Shown here one piece after another: positions 24,642 to 35,800 of a stretch of DNA of 64,000 bases. How positions within the stretch are numbered: the stretch's first letter is position 1; each line of letters begins with the position of its first letter. The position numbers and the translations under genes are program-made. Under the pieces are notes generated by a model. The model did no database searches. It saw only the letters and a list, made by a program, of their open reading frames with translations, and had not been told where the DNA came from. The stretch comes from Flavobacteriales bacterium (GTDB taxonomy: Bacteria > Bacteroidota > Bacteroidia > Flavobacteriales_F > PHOS-HE28): contig JADKGB010000017.1 in NCBI GenBank assembly GCA_016717225.1, positions 1 through 64,000 on the forward strand, given 5' to 3'.

Positions 24642-25679
24642 ATGGAAACCCCTTCACCTGTTTCTTCCACGCACCCCCCGGGGATAACGTCCGAAAGCAT
24701 TCGCGCACTGAATGATCGCATTCAACAGGCCAGCGCCTTCGTGGACCTTATTGAACGCGAAATGGAAAAGAGCATCGTGGGCCAAAAGGACATGGTGCAG
24801 AAGCTGCTCGTCGCGCTGCTCGCGGATGGTCACATCCTCTTGGAAGGCATGCCCGGGCTGGCGAAAACCCTGGCCGTAAAAACCTTGAGCGAGGTGATCG
24901 ATGTGGCCTTCAGCCGTATCCAGTTCACCCCCGACCTGCTGCCTGCCGACCTTATCGGCACGTTGGTGTACAGCCAGCGAAATGAGGAATTCAGTGTAAA
25001 AAAGGGACCGTTGTTCAGCAATTTCATTCTCGCGGACGAGATCAACAGAGCCCCGGCCAAGGTGCAAAGCGCATTGCTCGAGGCCATGCAAGAGCGACAG
25101 GTCACCATTGGTTCCACCACCTACAAACTACCCGAGCCATTTCTGGTGATGGCCACTATGAACCCGATCGAGCAGGAGGGCACCTATCCCCTGCCCGAGG
25201 CACAGACGGATCGTTTCATGTTGAAAGTGGTGCTGGACTATCCACGCAAGGAAGAAGAGAAGCTCATCATCCGCCAGAACACACGTGCCGGTGCTGCTCC
25301 GCAGCCGCAGAAAGTGATCACACCGCAGGACATCGTGCATGCGCGTCAACTTGTGCGTGAAGTGTACATGGACGAGAAGATCGAGCACTACATCGTGGAC
25401 ATCGTGTATGCCACTCGAAAGCCTGATCAATACAAACTCGGCGACCTGACCAGCTTGATCAGTTTCGGTGGAAGCCCGCGTGCAAGTATCAACATGGCCT
25501 TGGCCGCGAAGGCGCTGGCGTTCACAAAACGCCGTGGTTACGTGATACCCGAAGATGTTCGCGCGGTTTGTCCGGATGTGATGCGTCACCGGATCGGGCT
25601 TACGTACGAAGCTGAAGCGGAGAACATCAGTGTGAAAGAGATCATCGATCGTGTCCTGAACACGGTTGAAGTGCCCTGA
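24642..25679 (+). CDS. MoxR-family AAA+ ATPase
   Basis: MoxR ATPases act as chaperones that insert cofactors or assemble complexes, typically with von Willebrand A (VWA) proteins encoded nearby. The 345-residue protein has Walker A at 69-76 (GMPGLAKT), Walker B at 129-134 (ILADEI, followed by NRAP), sensor 1 (VMATMNPIEQEGTYPLPEAQ) and an AAA lid. It is the first gene of a same-strand run through batE. Together with DUF58 and Bat proteins it forms the Bacteroidota aerotolerance cluster. Confidence 0.93.
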   Translation: METPSPVSSTHPPGITSESIRALNDRIQQASAFVDLIEREMEKSIVGQKDMVQKLLVALLADGHILLEGMPGLAKTLAVKTLSEVIDVAFSRIQFTPDLLPADLIGTLVYSQRNEEFSVKKGPLFSNFILADEINRAPAKVQSALLEAMQERQVTIGSTTYKLPEPFLVMATMNPIEQEGTYPLPEAQTDRFMLKVVLDYPRKEEEKLIIRQNTRAGAAPQPQKVITPQDIVHARQLVREVYMDEKIEHYIVDIVYATRKPDQYKLGDLTSLISFGGSPRASINMALAAKALAFTKRRGYVIPEDVRAVCPDVMRHRIGLTYEAEAENISVKEIIDRVLNTVEVP

Positions 25680-25702
25680 ACATAGTTGGCGATCGCCTCC
25701 AA

Positions 25703-26581
25703 GTGAGCACCGTTCAACATACCAAGGACCTGATCAAAAAGGTTCGACGCATCGAGCTGAAGACCCGTGGCTTGAGCGATCACATTTTCAGTGGTGAGTA
25801 CCACAGTGCGTTCAAGGGACGCGGTATGGCCTTCAGTGAAGTGCGGGAATATGTGCCCGGAGATGAGGTACGCACCATCGATTGGAACGTGACCGCACGA
25901 ACCGGAAAGCCGCACATCAAAATATTCGATGAGGAACGGGAGCTCACTGTAGTGCTGATGGCCGATGTGAGCGGTAGTGGTGAGTTCGGTACCGAGAACC
26001 AATTGAAGCGTGAATTGATCACGGAAGCGTGTGCCACGATCGCGTTCAGCGCCATCAAGAACAACGACAAAGTGGGCCTCATCCTGTTCAGCGACCAAGT
26101 GGAGCTGTTCATCCCGCCGAAGAAAGGGCGCGGGCACATTCTACGGATCGTGCGAGAATTGTTGGAATTCCGGGCAAAACACAAAGGCACCAACGTGGTG
26201 GGCGCCTTGAAGTACCTGAACAGTGTGATCAAGAAACGCAGCATCGCCTTTCTGATCAGTGACCTTATGGATGAAGGGTACGACGACGCATTGAAGATCG
26301 CGAACCGAAAGCATGACCTGGTCGTGTTGCGCACTACCGATCCTCGCGAGCAGGACATGCCCGCCATGGGACTGGTGCAATTCACGGATCCCGAAACGGG
26401 AACCTCGCGTTGGGTGAACACGAGCAGCAAGAAGATCCAACTTCATTACCGCGCAGCAGCGTTGAAACTGCAAGCACGAACGCGCGATGCCCTGCGCCGT
26501 GCCGGGGTGGACTATGCCGTGATAAGCACACGCGAAGGATATGTGAGGCCATTGATGAATTTGTTCCGGCAACGAGACTGA
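25703..26581 (+). CDS. DUF58 domain protein (moxR-linked)
   Basis: The 292-residue protein starts at a GTG (25703). The N-terminal half carries the DUF58 signature YVPGDEVRTIDWNVTARTG followed by KIFDEERELTVVLMADVSGS. The second half is a VWA-like fold with a metal-site-like DVSGS in place of the classical DxSxS. DUF58 proteins accompany MoxR ATPases almost universally and are thought to be their client or adaptor. Its TGA overlaps the next start as TGATG. Confidence 0.9.
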   Translation: MSTVQHTKDLIKKVRRIELKTRGLSDHIFSGEYHSAFKGRGMAFSEVREYVPGDEVRTIDWNVTARTGKPHIKIFDEERELTVVLMADVSGSGEFGTENQLKRELITEACATIAFSAIKNNDKVGLILFSDQVELFIPPKKGRGHILRIVRELLEFRAKHKGTNVVGALKYLNSVIKKRSIAFLISDLMDEGYDDALKIANRKHDLVVLRTTDPREQDMPAMGLVQFTDPETGTSRWVNTSSKKIQLHYRAAALKLQARTRDALRRAGVDYAVISTREGYVRPLMNLFRQRD

Positions 26582-27618
26582 TGCTGAAGAGAAGTAAGGT
26601 TTCAGGATGGCAGGTCGCAGTTGGCGGTTGTCGGCTGAGCATGCTGCGGTCGCGATCACTGGCAGCACTCGGTTTGTCGCTGGTACCGTTGCTCCTGACC
26701 TTCTCGGCGTTCGCACAGGACATAAAGCCTGAGATGGAACTGGATAAGGACCTTATCCTCATTGGCCAGCAGGCGAACATCGACCTGAGCGTTACGTATC
26801 GCGTTGACCAAGGTCAGCAAGGATCCGTCCAATGGCCAGCGGTAGGCGATACCCTGACCCAGCATTTGGAAGTGGTTCACGACAGTGGCGTGGACACCAT
26901 CCTTCCGAACAAAGAGAACGATCCGTATCTCTTCAAACAGACCCGCACGATCACCATTACCTCTTGGGACAGCGGATATTGGGCGGTGCCTCCATTCCGT
27001 TTTGTGATCAATGGCGATACGACCGAAACCGAGGCCATGCTGATCACCGTGAATACCGTTCAGGTGGACACTGCGGGTGCGATCAAGGATATCAAGGAGA
27101 TCTACGAGGTGCCGTACTCGTGGAAGGACTGGCTTCGCGAGAACTGGCCATGGGTTGCAGGCGGTGCTGCTGCTTTGGCAGCTTTGACGACGTTCGTCAT
27201 CTGGCTTGTTCGTCGCAAGCGGAAACCCGGACAAGTCAAGACAACTGTGGAGCCGGAAAAACCTGCGCATGTGCGCGCACTGTTAGCGCTTGATCATCTC
27301 GACAAGAAGAAACTCTGGCAACAAGGCTTTGTGAAAGACTACCAGAGCGGAGTTACCGACATCTTACGCGGCTACATCGAAGAACGCTTCGGAGTTCCGG
27401 CCATGGAAAGCACCACGGATGAGTTGATCGCAGCCTTGCGGCTGAGTTCTATGAGCGCCGCGCAGCGCGAGCAACTTGCCAATCTGCTGCGTATGGCCGA
27501 TATGGTGAAGTTCGCCAAGTGGACACCCCTGCCCACGGAGAACGAGCAACTCATGATCGGCGCCGTCAAACTTGTCCAACAAACCACGGAGACCCCGAGC
27601 GATGCGCAGCGTTCGTGA
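26581..27618 (+). CDS. BatD-related membrane protein of the bat operon
   Basis: Starting at 26581 (TGATG overlap) the protein has 345 residues; a start at 26641 (MLRSRSLAALG) would place the signal peptide at the true N-terminus. The periplasmic part is a BatD-like Ig-type region (KPEMELDKDLILIGQQANI), followed by one membrane helix (about 190-210) and a cytoplasmic tail with LRGYIEERFGVPAMESTTDE, which resembles the BatD tail. This position between DUF58 and batA is normal in Bacteroidota. The ~15 residues between the two possible starts come from a GGCAGTTGGC-type repeat in the DNA, also present in the gene at 55814. Confidence 0.82.
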   Translation: MLKRSKVSGWQVAVGGCRLSMLRSRSLAALGLSLVPLLLTFSAFAQDIKPEMELDKDLILIGQQANIDLSVTYRVDQGQQGSVQWPAVGDTLTQHLEVVHDSGVDTILPNKENDPYLFKQTRTITITSWDSGYWAVPPFRFVINGDTTETEAMLITVNTVQVDTAGAIKDIKEIYEVPYSWKDWLRENWPWVAGGAAALAALTTFVIWLVRRKRKPGQVKTTVEPEKPAHVRALLALDHLDKKKLWQQGFVKDYQSGVTDILRGYIEERFGVPAMESTTDELIAALRLSSMSAAQREQLANLLRMADMVKFAKWTPLPTENEQLMIGAVKLVQQTTETPSDAQRS

Positions 27619-28684
27619 ACTTCTCCCGCTTGTTCTGCTGCTTCTGCTCGTGCATGCGGCGTTGGGTGCTTTCGTATGGTGGCTATGGCGGCACTTTGAG
27701 TTGGCCTCCCCGAAAATGGTGTGGGGTTTGGCTGCGGTTCCGGTGCTCAGCATTTGGTACTGTTGGCGTCGAGACAAGCGGCAACCCCGTGTAACGCTGA
27801 GCACCGCTAGTGTTCTAATGAGCGGTCCATTCGACCTGAAGGCTCGCCTTCGTCATTTACCCTTCGTTATCGCGCTTGCTGGCTTGGGACTGTTGATCCT
27901 CGCATTGGTTCGCCCGCAGAGCAAGGACAACTGGCGTAATGAACAACGCGATGGGATCGACATCATGATCGCCATGGACTTCAGCGCAAGCATGCTGGCC
28001 AAGGATTTCAAACCGGATCGTCTCGAAGCCGCCAAGAACGTGGCGATGCGCTTCATCGATGATAGGCCGAACGACCGCATCGGGCTTGTGGTGTACGAAG
28101 GTGAGGCCTTCACACAATGTCCGCTGACAACCGACCATACGGTGCTCAACGACCTTTTTTTGAAAGCGCGCAGCGGGCTTATCGATGGAGGAACCGCTGT
28201 GGGTATGGGCCTTGCAACAGCTATCAACCGGTTGCGCGATAGTGATACCAAAAGCAAAGTCATCATCCTGCTCACGGATGGAGTGAACAATGCTGGAACC
28301 ATTCAGCCGCTCGATGCGGCCCAGATCGCACAGCAGTTCGGCGTCCGCGTGTATACCATCGGAGTGGGCACACGTGGCAAGGCATTGAGTCCCGTAGCCA
28401 TCTACCCCAACGGCCAGTTCAAGTATGACTATGTGCAGGTGGAGATCGACGAAGAAATGTTGCGAAAAGTCGCAGACCTGACCGGTGGCAAATACTTCCG
28501 CGCCACGGATGAGCGAAAACTGAAGGGCGTTTATGCCGAGATCGATAAACTGGAGAAAACGCGCGTGAAAGTCACGGAGCACAGCCGCAGGAACGACGAG
28601 TATTTCCGCGTTCTATTGGCAGGTTGTGTACTGCTCGGAATAAGTCTATTGCTGGAACGCACCTACTTCCGTACTTCCCCATGA
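27602..28684 (+). CDS. batA: BatA, VWA-domain aerotolerance protein
   Basis: The start at 27602 (MRSVRELLPLVLLLL) gives 360 residues and overlaps the previous gene by 17 bases. Two membrane helices (about 8-30 and 87-104) precede a VWA domain with an intact metal-ion site DFSAS at 126-130 and a later LLTDGVNNAG; a last helix lies near the C-terminus. BatA and BatB are the paired VWA proteins of the Bat complex, tied to oxygen tolerance and envelope integrity in Bacteroides and Leptospira. The sequence GGTAVGMGLATAINRL is typical. Confidence 0.92.
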   Translation: MRSVRELLPLVLLLLLVHAALGAFVWWLWRHFELASPKMVWGLAAVPVLSIWYCWRRDKRQPRVTLSTASVLMSGPFDLKARLRHLPFVIALAGLGLLILALVRPQSKDNWRNEQRDGIDIMIAMDFSASMLAKDFKPDRLEAAKNVAMRFIDDRPNDRIGLVVYEGEAFTQCPLTTDHTVLNDLFLKARSGLIDGGTAVGMGLATAINRLRDSDTKSKVIILLTDGVNNAGTIQPLDAAQIAQQFGVRVYTIGVGTRGKALSPVAIYPNGQFKYDYVQVEIDEEMLRKVADLTGGKYFRATDERKLKGVYAEIDKLEKTRVKVTEHSRRNDEYFRVLLAGCVLLGISLLLERTYFRTSP

Positions 28685-29826
28685 GCGTGAGAGGCACATA
28701 CCGGATCGGTGTGATCGCTGTGATCGTGTTGGCGATCGAGTTGCTCGTCTGGGCGTTCGGGATCGCCTTGTTCATCGCAGCGGACCGCTACCTCCCACAG
28801 TTTCGCATTGCCCGCCCAGATGTGCTCTACGGGCTCTTTCTGGGTCCGATATTGGTCGCGTTGTTCTTGTTCGGCCTGGCCCTCAAGAATCGCGCACTCA
28901 AGCGCTTCAGTGCTCAACCTTTGCTTTCGTGGATGGTTCCTGCCACGAGTAGTGTATGGACTTCGATCAAATTCTTGCTGTTGCGGCACGGCTTGAGTTT
29001 CGCCGTATTCGCATTGGCCGGCCCACAGATGGGAACCCGGCTGGACCAGATCAAGACCAAGGGTGTGGACGTGGTTGTAGCCATAGACGTAAGCAATAGC
29101 ATGCTTGCCGAAGATCTTCGGCCCAACCGGATGGAAGTGGCCAAACGTGCACTTACCCAACTGATCGAAAGGATGCAAGGTGATCGATTGGGGATCGTGG
29201 TTTTCGCTGGTACGGCCTACACCCAATTGCCGATCACTGCTGACAAGTCGGCGGCCAAACTTTTCCTGAGCAGCATTGGGCCCGGCATGGTGAGCACCCA
29301 GGGCACTGCACTTGGTGCAGCCATAGAAACCGCAAGCCGCAGTTTCAGCCCGGACGGCGCCAAAGGCCGGGCGATCATAGTGATCAGTGATGGTGAAAGC
29401 TTTGAGGACGACGGCGAGGCGGCTGCCACTGCCGCTGCTCAATTGGGTATCGTAGTGAATACGATCGGCCTGGGATCCTTGGCTGGGGCGCCCATACCGG
29501 AGCGCAATGGCGGGCAGGTGATCGGCTTCAAGAAGGACAAGGACGGCCAAACGGTTATGACCAAGTTGAACGAGGACATGCTTCGCCGTGTGGCTGTTGC
29601 GGGCAAGGGCGAATATGCGTTGGCCACAAACGGCGGTACGGGGATCGAAACCATGGTGGAGAACCTACGCCGAATGGACCAGACCGAAACAGGAACGTAC
29701 AGGTTCGCGGGGCACGAAGACCGGTATCAGTACTTCCTGGCGATCGGCTGTCTTCTCATCTTCGCAGGCCTGTTCATGGGTGAGCGCGGTATGGAACGAT
29801 CACGATGGAATTCTTTCAGCATATGA
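28681..29826 (+). CDS. batB: BatB, VWA-domain aerotolerance protein
   Basis: The start at 28681 overlaps the batA stop as ATGA and gives 381 residues. Membrane helices lie at about 8-34, 48-68 and 95-113, followed by a VWA domain with metal site DVSNS at 136-140 and ISDGESFEDDGEAAA. A C-terminal helix (FLAIGCLLIFAGLFMGE) closes the protein. It resembles BatA in layout but differs in sequence, and the pair probably forms a membrane complex through the VWA domains. The next start again overlaps its stop as ATGA. Confidence 0.92.
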   Translation: MSVRGTYRIGVIAVIVLAIELLVWAFGIALFIAADRYLPQFRIARPDVLYGLFLGPILVALFLFGLALKNRALKRFSAQPLLSWMVPATSSVWTSIKFLLLRHGLSFAVFALAGPQMGTRLDQIKTKGVDVVVAIDVSNSMLAEDLRPNRMEVAKRALTQLIERMQGDRLGIVVFAGTAYTQLPITADKSAAKLFLSSIGPGMVSTQGTALGAAIETASRSFSPDGAKGRAIIVISDGESFEDDGEAAATAAAQLGIVVNTIGLGSLAGAPIPERNGGQVIGFKKDKDGQTVMTKLNEDMLRRVAVAGKGEYALATNGGTGIETMVENLRRMDQTETGTYRFAGHEDRYQYFLAIGCLLIFAGLFMGERGMERSRWNSFSI

Positions 29827-30440
29827 AACGAAGTGCCTCCTTTGTCGCCGGCATAGTGTGCGTTCTTTCCATGAACGGCCAGGAATTGGACCGTGCGATC
29901 CGAAAGGGAAATGACGCATACCTGAAAGGTGACGCCGCTACAGCGATCACCAACTACGAAAAAGCGCGCGCAGACCGGAGAGGCTCCTTCAATCTGGGGA
30001 ACGCGTATTACCGACAGGACAGTATTCGTGATGCACAAAGTGCCTTTGAAGCAGCCAGCAGTCTGGCCAAGGACCCTCGGGAGCAGGCTCGTGCTTTCCA
30101 CAATCTGGGCAACAGTTGGTTGAAGCAGCAGAAATGGCAAGAAGCCGTGAACGCGTACAAGCAATCCCTGAAACGCAACCCGAACGACGACGACACCCGC
30201 TACAACTTGGCGTACGCTCAAAAAAAACTTGCCGAAGACCAGCAGAAAGACAAGAACAAAGACGACGATAAGAAGAAGGACGATCAACAGAAACAGGATC
30301 AGCAGAAAGATCAAGGTCAGCAGAAAAAGGACCAACAGCAGCCTGGCCAAATGGACAAGCAGGATGCCGAACGCATGTTGGATGCCATGCAACAACAGGA
30401 AAAGAACACGCAGGAAAAGGCACGTGAAGAACAGCGGCAT
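29823..30440 (+). pseudogene. batC: BatC (TPR) gene, 3' end lost at the batC/batD junction
   Basis: The start at 29823 overlaps batB. A signal peptide (MKRSASFVAGIVCVLSMNGQ) precedes TPR repeats (about 22-135; GNDAYLKGDAATAITNYEKA, ARAFHNLGNSWLKQQ) and a highly charged Lys/Asp/Gln tail (about 140-180). The family then ends after a short conserved segment, of which DKQDAERMLDAMQQQEK and TQEKAREEQ are present. From about 30440 the batC frame reads TTGYGWIGCRS and on to a stop at 30572, unlike any BatC. The neighbouring frame there is BatD-like. A deletion or assembly join has removed the last residues of BatC and the start of BatD. Confidence 0.85.
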
Positions 30441-32010
30441 CGCACCACCGGATATGGGTGGATTGGTTGTCGTTCAAGGTCCATTCGACCAAAGCAGCAT
30501 GAGCATTGTGAACGGGCGTATGAGCAGTTCGGTGACCCGCACGTACGTGCTTCAAGCAACCCAGCCCGGTGACTTCACGATCGGTGCCGCCACGGCTCGC
30601 GTTGGGCAAGGCACCATTCAGACCGCACCCATCAAGATCAAAGTGGTCAAGTCCGAAAACGCCGCACCGAACAGTGGCCTGCTGGACCAAGGACAGAAGC
30701 GCGATGCCAATTTGTTCTGCACCATCAGTCTGAGCAAGAGCAAAGCGTACGTGGGCGAGCAGATCATCGCCACCTATACCTTGTATTCGCGATACTCGTC
30801 CATAGAATCCAGCGAGTACGATATGCCCAAACTTGACGGCTTCTGGGCTGAAGAGATCGACCTGGGTGAACCAGGATTCAACAGCACTGCGACCGTGAAC
30901 GGGATCGGCTATCGGGTAGCCATACTTAAAAAACAAGTCCTCTTTCCGCAACGGTCCGGTACGCTCAGGCTATCTCCAATGACCTTGAACTTCCGCGTGA
31001 ACAGGAGCTTCTTCAACAATGGCACGGCGGTCAGGATCACTAGCAATTCTGCGGAAGTGATCGCCATGGAACTTCCAGCAAAACCTGCGGATCACATTGG
31101 TGCGGTCGGCGAGTTGAAGATGGATGTGGAAGTCGCCAACACCAGCGTAAAAGCGAACGAAGCCATTGACCTTACCGTCAAGTTCAGCGGTCGGGCGAAC
31201 TTGAAACTGATCGATGCGCCCAAACTGAACTTCCCAACGGATTTTGAGAGCTATGATCCCAAGATCACCGATCGTATCACAGTGAACGGAGGAGGAATGA
31301 ACGGTAGCCGCGAATTCCAGTACCTCGTGATCCCACGGCATGAAGGCGACTACAATGTGCCTTCGATCACGTTCAGTTATTTCGACCCCTCCACCGGGAA
31401 GTTCAAGCAGCTATCGAGCGCTCCATTGGACTTTCATATTGCACAGGGAGACGGTAGCGCTGCCCTGGTCACGCGTCCGAGCAAAACGGATGTCAAACAA
31501 CTCGACCGGGATATCCGCTTCATCCGCACAGGTGATCTGGCGCTTGAGCCCAAGAACCACCATCTCTTCGCCTCGTGGCCTTACGTCGCGGGGTTGGCCG
31601 CTCCTGCATTGGCTTTCGTGGCTTTCTTTGGTTGGTTCAGGAGACGGCAAAAACTTCTTGGCGATCTACAAGGCTTGCGTCGTCGCGGTGCCGATCGAGT
31701 AGCGAAACAACGCTTGAAGGAAGCAGAAGCTGCGCTCAAGGCGAATGATCGTATTGCTTTCTACACGGCCATTGGTAGATCGCTGGAGGGTTTCTTCGCC
31801 GACAAGTTCAATCTCGGCGTTGCCGAAGTTCATGCTGCCATGATAGCCGAAAAATTGGGGCACATAGAAGGTGGTTCCCTTGCGCAACAGTACACAGCAC
31901 TGATCGCTGAGTGCGAAATGGCGCGATTCGCTCCCTTCGAAAACAAAGCCCGGCAGCAGATCTACGATGAGGCTGCCTTGCTCATTCGGCGTATTGTGGA
32001 TCAACCATGA
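30439..32010 (+). pseudogene. batD: BatD (oxygen-tolerance protein), 5' truncated
   Basis: BatD is an exported, membrane-anchored protein that normally has a signal peptide and several Ig-like domains (~580-600 residues). Here the homologous frame begins only at PPDMGGLVVVQGPFDQSSMS near 30445, which in relatives is about 60-80 residues in, so the signal peptide and first strands are missing. An ATG at 30454 could start translation but would give a non-exported protein. The rest is intact: Ig-like regions, VSFT-type strands, a membrane helix (YVAGLAAPALAFVAFFGWF, about residue 385 from the junction) and a helical tail. Frame and coordinates agree with a deletion at about 30430-30445. Confidence 0.85.
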
Positions 32011-32756
32011 GAATGTCGCTCATACTCTTCGCATTGTTCGCCCTCTTCACGAAGGTGAGCGCTGATGTGCCCAATTCCGCAAGCGCCGCGGAAGACGCGT
32101 ATTCCAAAGGTGAATACGCCAATGCCCTCGCGATCTTCGATTCGTTGGACCGAACCTATAGTTCAGCTTCGCTCCTTTTCAATATCGGCAATTGCCATAT
32201 GAAGCTTGGCGATATCCCACACGCTGTGCTCTATTACGAGCGAGCCATTCGCATACAGCCAGGTGCAGATGACATACAAAGTAACTTGGACTATGCGCGG
32301 AGCAAAGTGGTGGACCGAGTGAGTGAATTACCAGCGCTTACCCTGGGTTCCTTGTGGGATCGACTTCGCGGTGGCAAAGACCTGGATCAATGGGCGCGAC
32401 GGTCTCTATGGGCCTGCCTGTTCACATTCCTGATGGCCGCAGGCTTCGTTATTGTGAGAAAACACCTGCTGCGGCGAACGCTTCTGGTAGCAGCCGTAAT
32501 TGGGTTCACCACGATGGTTTTATCTATTGGTCTTGCCGCCTATCGTCTAAGCGAAGTTACTGACCGGTCCCAAGCCATCATCATGCAGCCCAAAGTGGAT
32601 GTGCGTGGTGAACCGCGCGATGGTTCCACGACTGTTTTCGTTTTGCACGAAGGCACAAAAGTGAGCGTGTTACAGGAGCAGAACGGCTGGTTCGAAGTGA
32701 AGCTCAGTAGCGGCAGTGTTGGCTGGGCTGCGCCCGGTTCGCTCGAAGTGATCTGA
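32007..32756 (+). CDS. batE: BatE, TPR and SH3-type aerotolerance protein
   Basis: The 249-residue protein overlaps the batD stop as ATGA. A signal peptide (LFALFALFTKVSA) is followed by two TPR repeats (about 28-95; YSKGEYANALAIFDSLD, IGNCHMKLGDIPHAVLYYER), two membrane helices (about 133-150 and 156-177) and a bacterial SH3 domain (about 190-249; VDVRGEPRDGSTTVFVLHEG). This is the usual BatE layout and it closes the operon. A strong bidirectional hairpin at 32817 follows. Confidence 0.9.
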   Translation: MRMSLILFALFALFTKVSADVPNSASAAEDAYSKGEYANALAIFDSLDRTYSSASLLFNIGNCHMKLGDIPHAVLYYERAIRIQPGADDIQSNLDYARSKVVDRVSELPALTLGSLWDRLRGGKDLDQWARRSLWACLFTFLMAAGFVIVRKHLLRRTLLVAAVIGFTTMVLSIGLAAYRLSEVTDRSQAIIMQPKVDVRGEPRDGSTTVFVLHEGTKVSVLQEQNGWFEVKLSSGSVGWAAPGSLEVI

Positions 32757-32816
32757 GCGGCTTCGTGATCGACCATTCGACCACAGGGCGTTCTACCATA
32801 CTCACCAAATGCACAG

Positions 32817-32845
32817 AAGGCCGGAGCGAACATCGCTCCGGCCTT
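32817..32845. terminator. Bidirectional terminator between batE and the beta-helix gene
   Basis: AAGGCCGGAGCG-aacat-CGCTCCGGCCTT forms a perfect 12-bp stem with a 5-base loop. It lies between two convergent genes (stops at 32756 and 32885), so it can end both transcripts. Confidence 0.8.
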
Positions 32846-32884
32846 CCGCTATTCCCTCCAAGGCAGTGAAGGGACGCCCTGCTA

Positions 32885-35800
32885 TCAGGGCACTTGTTGG
32901 ATCTTGGTGGTGGTGGGAATGGTTCCACCGATATTGGAGAGTATAGGATCACGATCATTGCCGGTCCCGATGTATTTGACCGTTCCATCCATATTCACAT
33001 CCTCTCGCCGATAACCTGCGACAGTCCCGGTTGGAACTGTGCTTCCAACGGTGGTCAGTACGGGATCACGGTCATTGCCAGAACCTGTGTACTTCAGGTA
33101 AATATCAGAGTTCGTATTACCGCTCCAGAGCGCACGGCGTGTGCCGTTAACCTGCATAGCATCCGTGCCGTACACGCTGGTTGTGGATACCGTGAAGTCG
33201 ATGATCTGACCATCCGTGGCGATGGTACTTCCGCTCATCACACCCAAGTGGTTTCGATGATACACAACCAGGTATTTGCCCACGGTCGTGGTTGTTGCGA
33301 AGGTGATGACCGGGTTACCATCTGGGCTGATCAACGTTCCGTCCTTACGGATCAAGCAAGCACGTCGAGCGGCGACCGTATAGGTCTGATTATTGTTCCG
33401 CAATTCAACAGTTACCCAGTCCACGATCGCACTGTTACCGGTACCCGTTAGCGCGGTGCCACTTATGGTAGCACCTGCGTTCTCCAAGATCCAACCCTGC
33501 CCCGTCAACGGCTCAGCACTTGGGATCAAGCCTGCTACCCGGAGATCATCGCGCATGATGTTGGTCGTCCAGTTGATCGCCCCTCCCAAGAACACCTTCG
33601 CTCCCACTGTCGCATTGGTGGGCTGTGCCACGCACTGGTTATCGGGCAATTTGAAGAAGATACGGGAAGTGTACGGCTGCAGCGTGAAACTCGTACCTCC
33701 AGCAAGTATGTTCCCGGCCATGTCTTTCCAACAGCCCCCAGCAGGAACAGTGAAGTTCTGTGCCGTTGCTTGGTCGTTCACCTTGAGCGTATGCAGCGTC
33801 AACGGATCAACGGTCTGCACGGACACACGCCGAACATCGATGTTGTCCACATAGTACAGGGGTTCGGTGACGTCATTGATCAGCCGTATCTGCGCCTGAT
33901 CTGTAAGATTGCTTTGGTAATAGATCTCCAGATCTCGGCGTTCAGGTCCGAACGGTATGATGCGTTCGCCGATGGCATATGGATCGCTCAAAGTTGATTG
34001 GGCCTTCAATCCGGCTTTCAAGAAACCTTCGGCGTTGCTCTGCAAACTGATGCGCATCCGGTACCACTGACCGTTCGTCAAGGAGAACCAATCGGGATTT
34101 CGCATCGAGAAATTCGGGTAGACCGTGGCATCGGGCAAATAGGCTTTCAGGCAACCGTTGTCCAGATGGGTGGTTACCCGGGTGATCTGTGCGTTCGAAG
34201 GCCAACCGACCCAACCCGTGATGTTTGTCGTGAAGTCACCATTGATCACCAGGTTACCGGATAGTTCACCGGTTGTCGCCAGTTCCGTTTGACGTAAAGG
34301 GCTTCTTGTGCTGCCCGCGTCCTCGTTACGATCGATCTGCCACTTTTCCAACGTGTACCATTTCTGGGCTCCGCTGAACAGGTTCTGTGAAAAGATGCAG
34401 ATCTCATTGTAAGGCGAGTAGTATTTGTTGTTGGCGAACGTGCCAAAATCAACATAGTTGGCACTGTAGCAATTGAAGAACTTGATGCACAACTTGTCCT
34501 TCCCCAAAGCATAGATCGTGTTACCCGTGATCTCGTCGTTATAGCTGGGTACATGGTAAGGCGCAACAGCGAAAGGGCCATTAGTGTTGGAATAATCCGA
34601 TATGGCCATGCCGATATCCGCATTGAAAACCACATTGTCCTTCACCTTGTTGTTCACCGTGTTCATGCAGTGATCCACATTGATCCCAATGCCGGGAATG
34701 TTGTAAACCGTATTCCGCTGCACCGTGGTGTTCACGATATTGGTATTACCGAAGTAAATGCCCACGCCGAGCTGCTGGTAGTGGAGCGGCAACGTGGAGG
34801 AGCCATCGAGCCCGCCGATAGCGTTGCGTACGATGTTGTCCTGAATGATCATCCCGTTGGCATTGTCGAATGCGATGCCCCCCCCATCATTCAGCGAAAT
34901 ACAGTAGTTGTTCAGGACGTTCTTCTCGACCAAATGATTCCCATCCACTACTATCGGGGAGTACCCGACATTATCGAACCGATTGCCGCGGATCGTGTTG
35001 TTCTGGCCAATACCCCGGATACCGAAATACCCCCAGCCTGTTTCTCCTTGACCCAAGATCAGGGCGATGTCCGTTAGCGTGTTGTTCTCGAAGACCGAGT
35101 TGTTGTCGATCATCAGGCATCCGCTGGCGTAAGTGCGCCGGATGATATTATTGGAGTAGTTGTCGTAGCTGCCATAACTACGGATGCCGTGGTAGACGTC
35201 CTCCATGACACAGCCAGTGACGGTCACATGGTCCGCGGATCCATTAAGCACACCGGCATAACGCTGGTTTCGGAAGCTGAGGTTCTGAATGGTTCCATAG
35301 TGGCGGCTAGGATAGCAGTTCACTCCGCTCCAGTATACCGAAGCCTCCACGGAAAGTGTGCTGGGGTTCACGTTACCAGGAGCCCATAAGTAGAGATACC
35401 CGTTGTTCTTATCATAAAACCATTCGTTCGCGGCGTCCAGCAGGCTCAACTTGTTCTCCAGATAAAATCCCCAATTGTCCTGGTTCATATAAATATTCAC
35501 CGGGTTGCTGCCGAAGGTGAGCGTAGAGCCGCTGTGGTTGGTAACGCGCAATGTGTCCACACTGCTTGCGGTGCTCCGCAGCACGCACCGAGCACCGGTA
35601 AAAAACCCGCTGGATTGGGTGATGCTAGAACTGGTCAGGGTGCTGTTCAGGGCTGAACTATTGCGATACCAAGAACCGGCATTGGGCGTTCGGGCCAGTT
35701 CCATGCGCGCACCCGACACGTACACGAAGTCCACCTGAAGCCCGACGTACGCCTTGTAAATGTTGCCGCTATGCAGGGTCCAACCCGTTACGAGTTTCGC

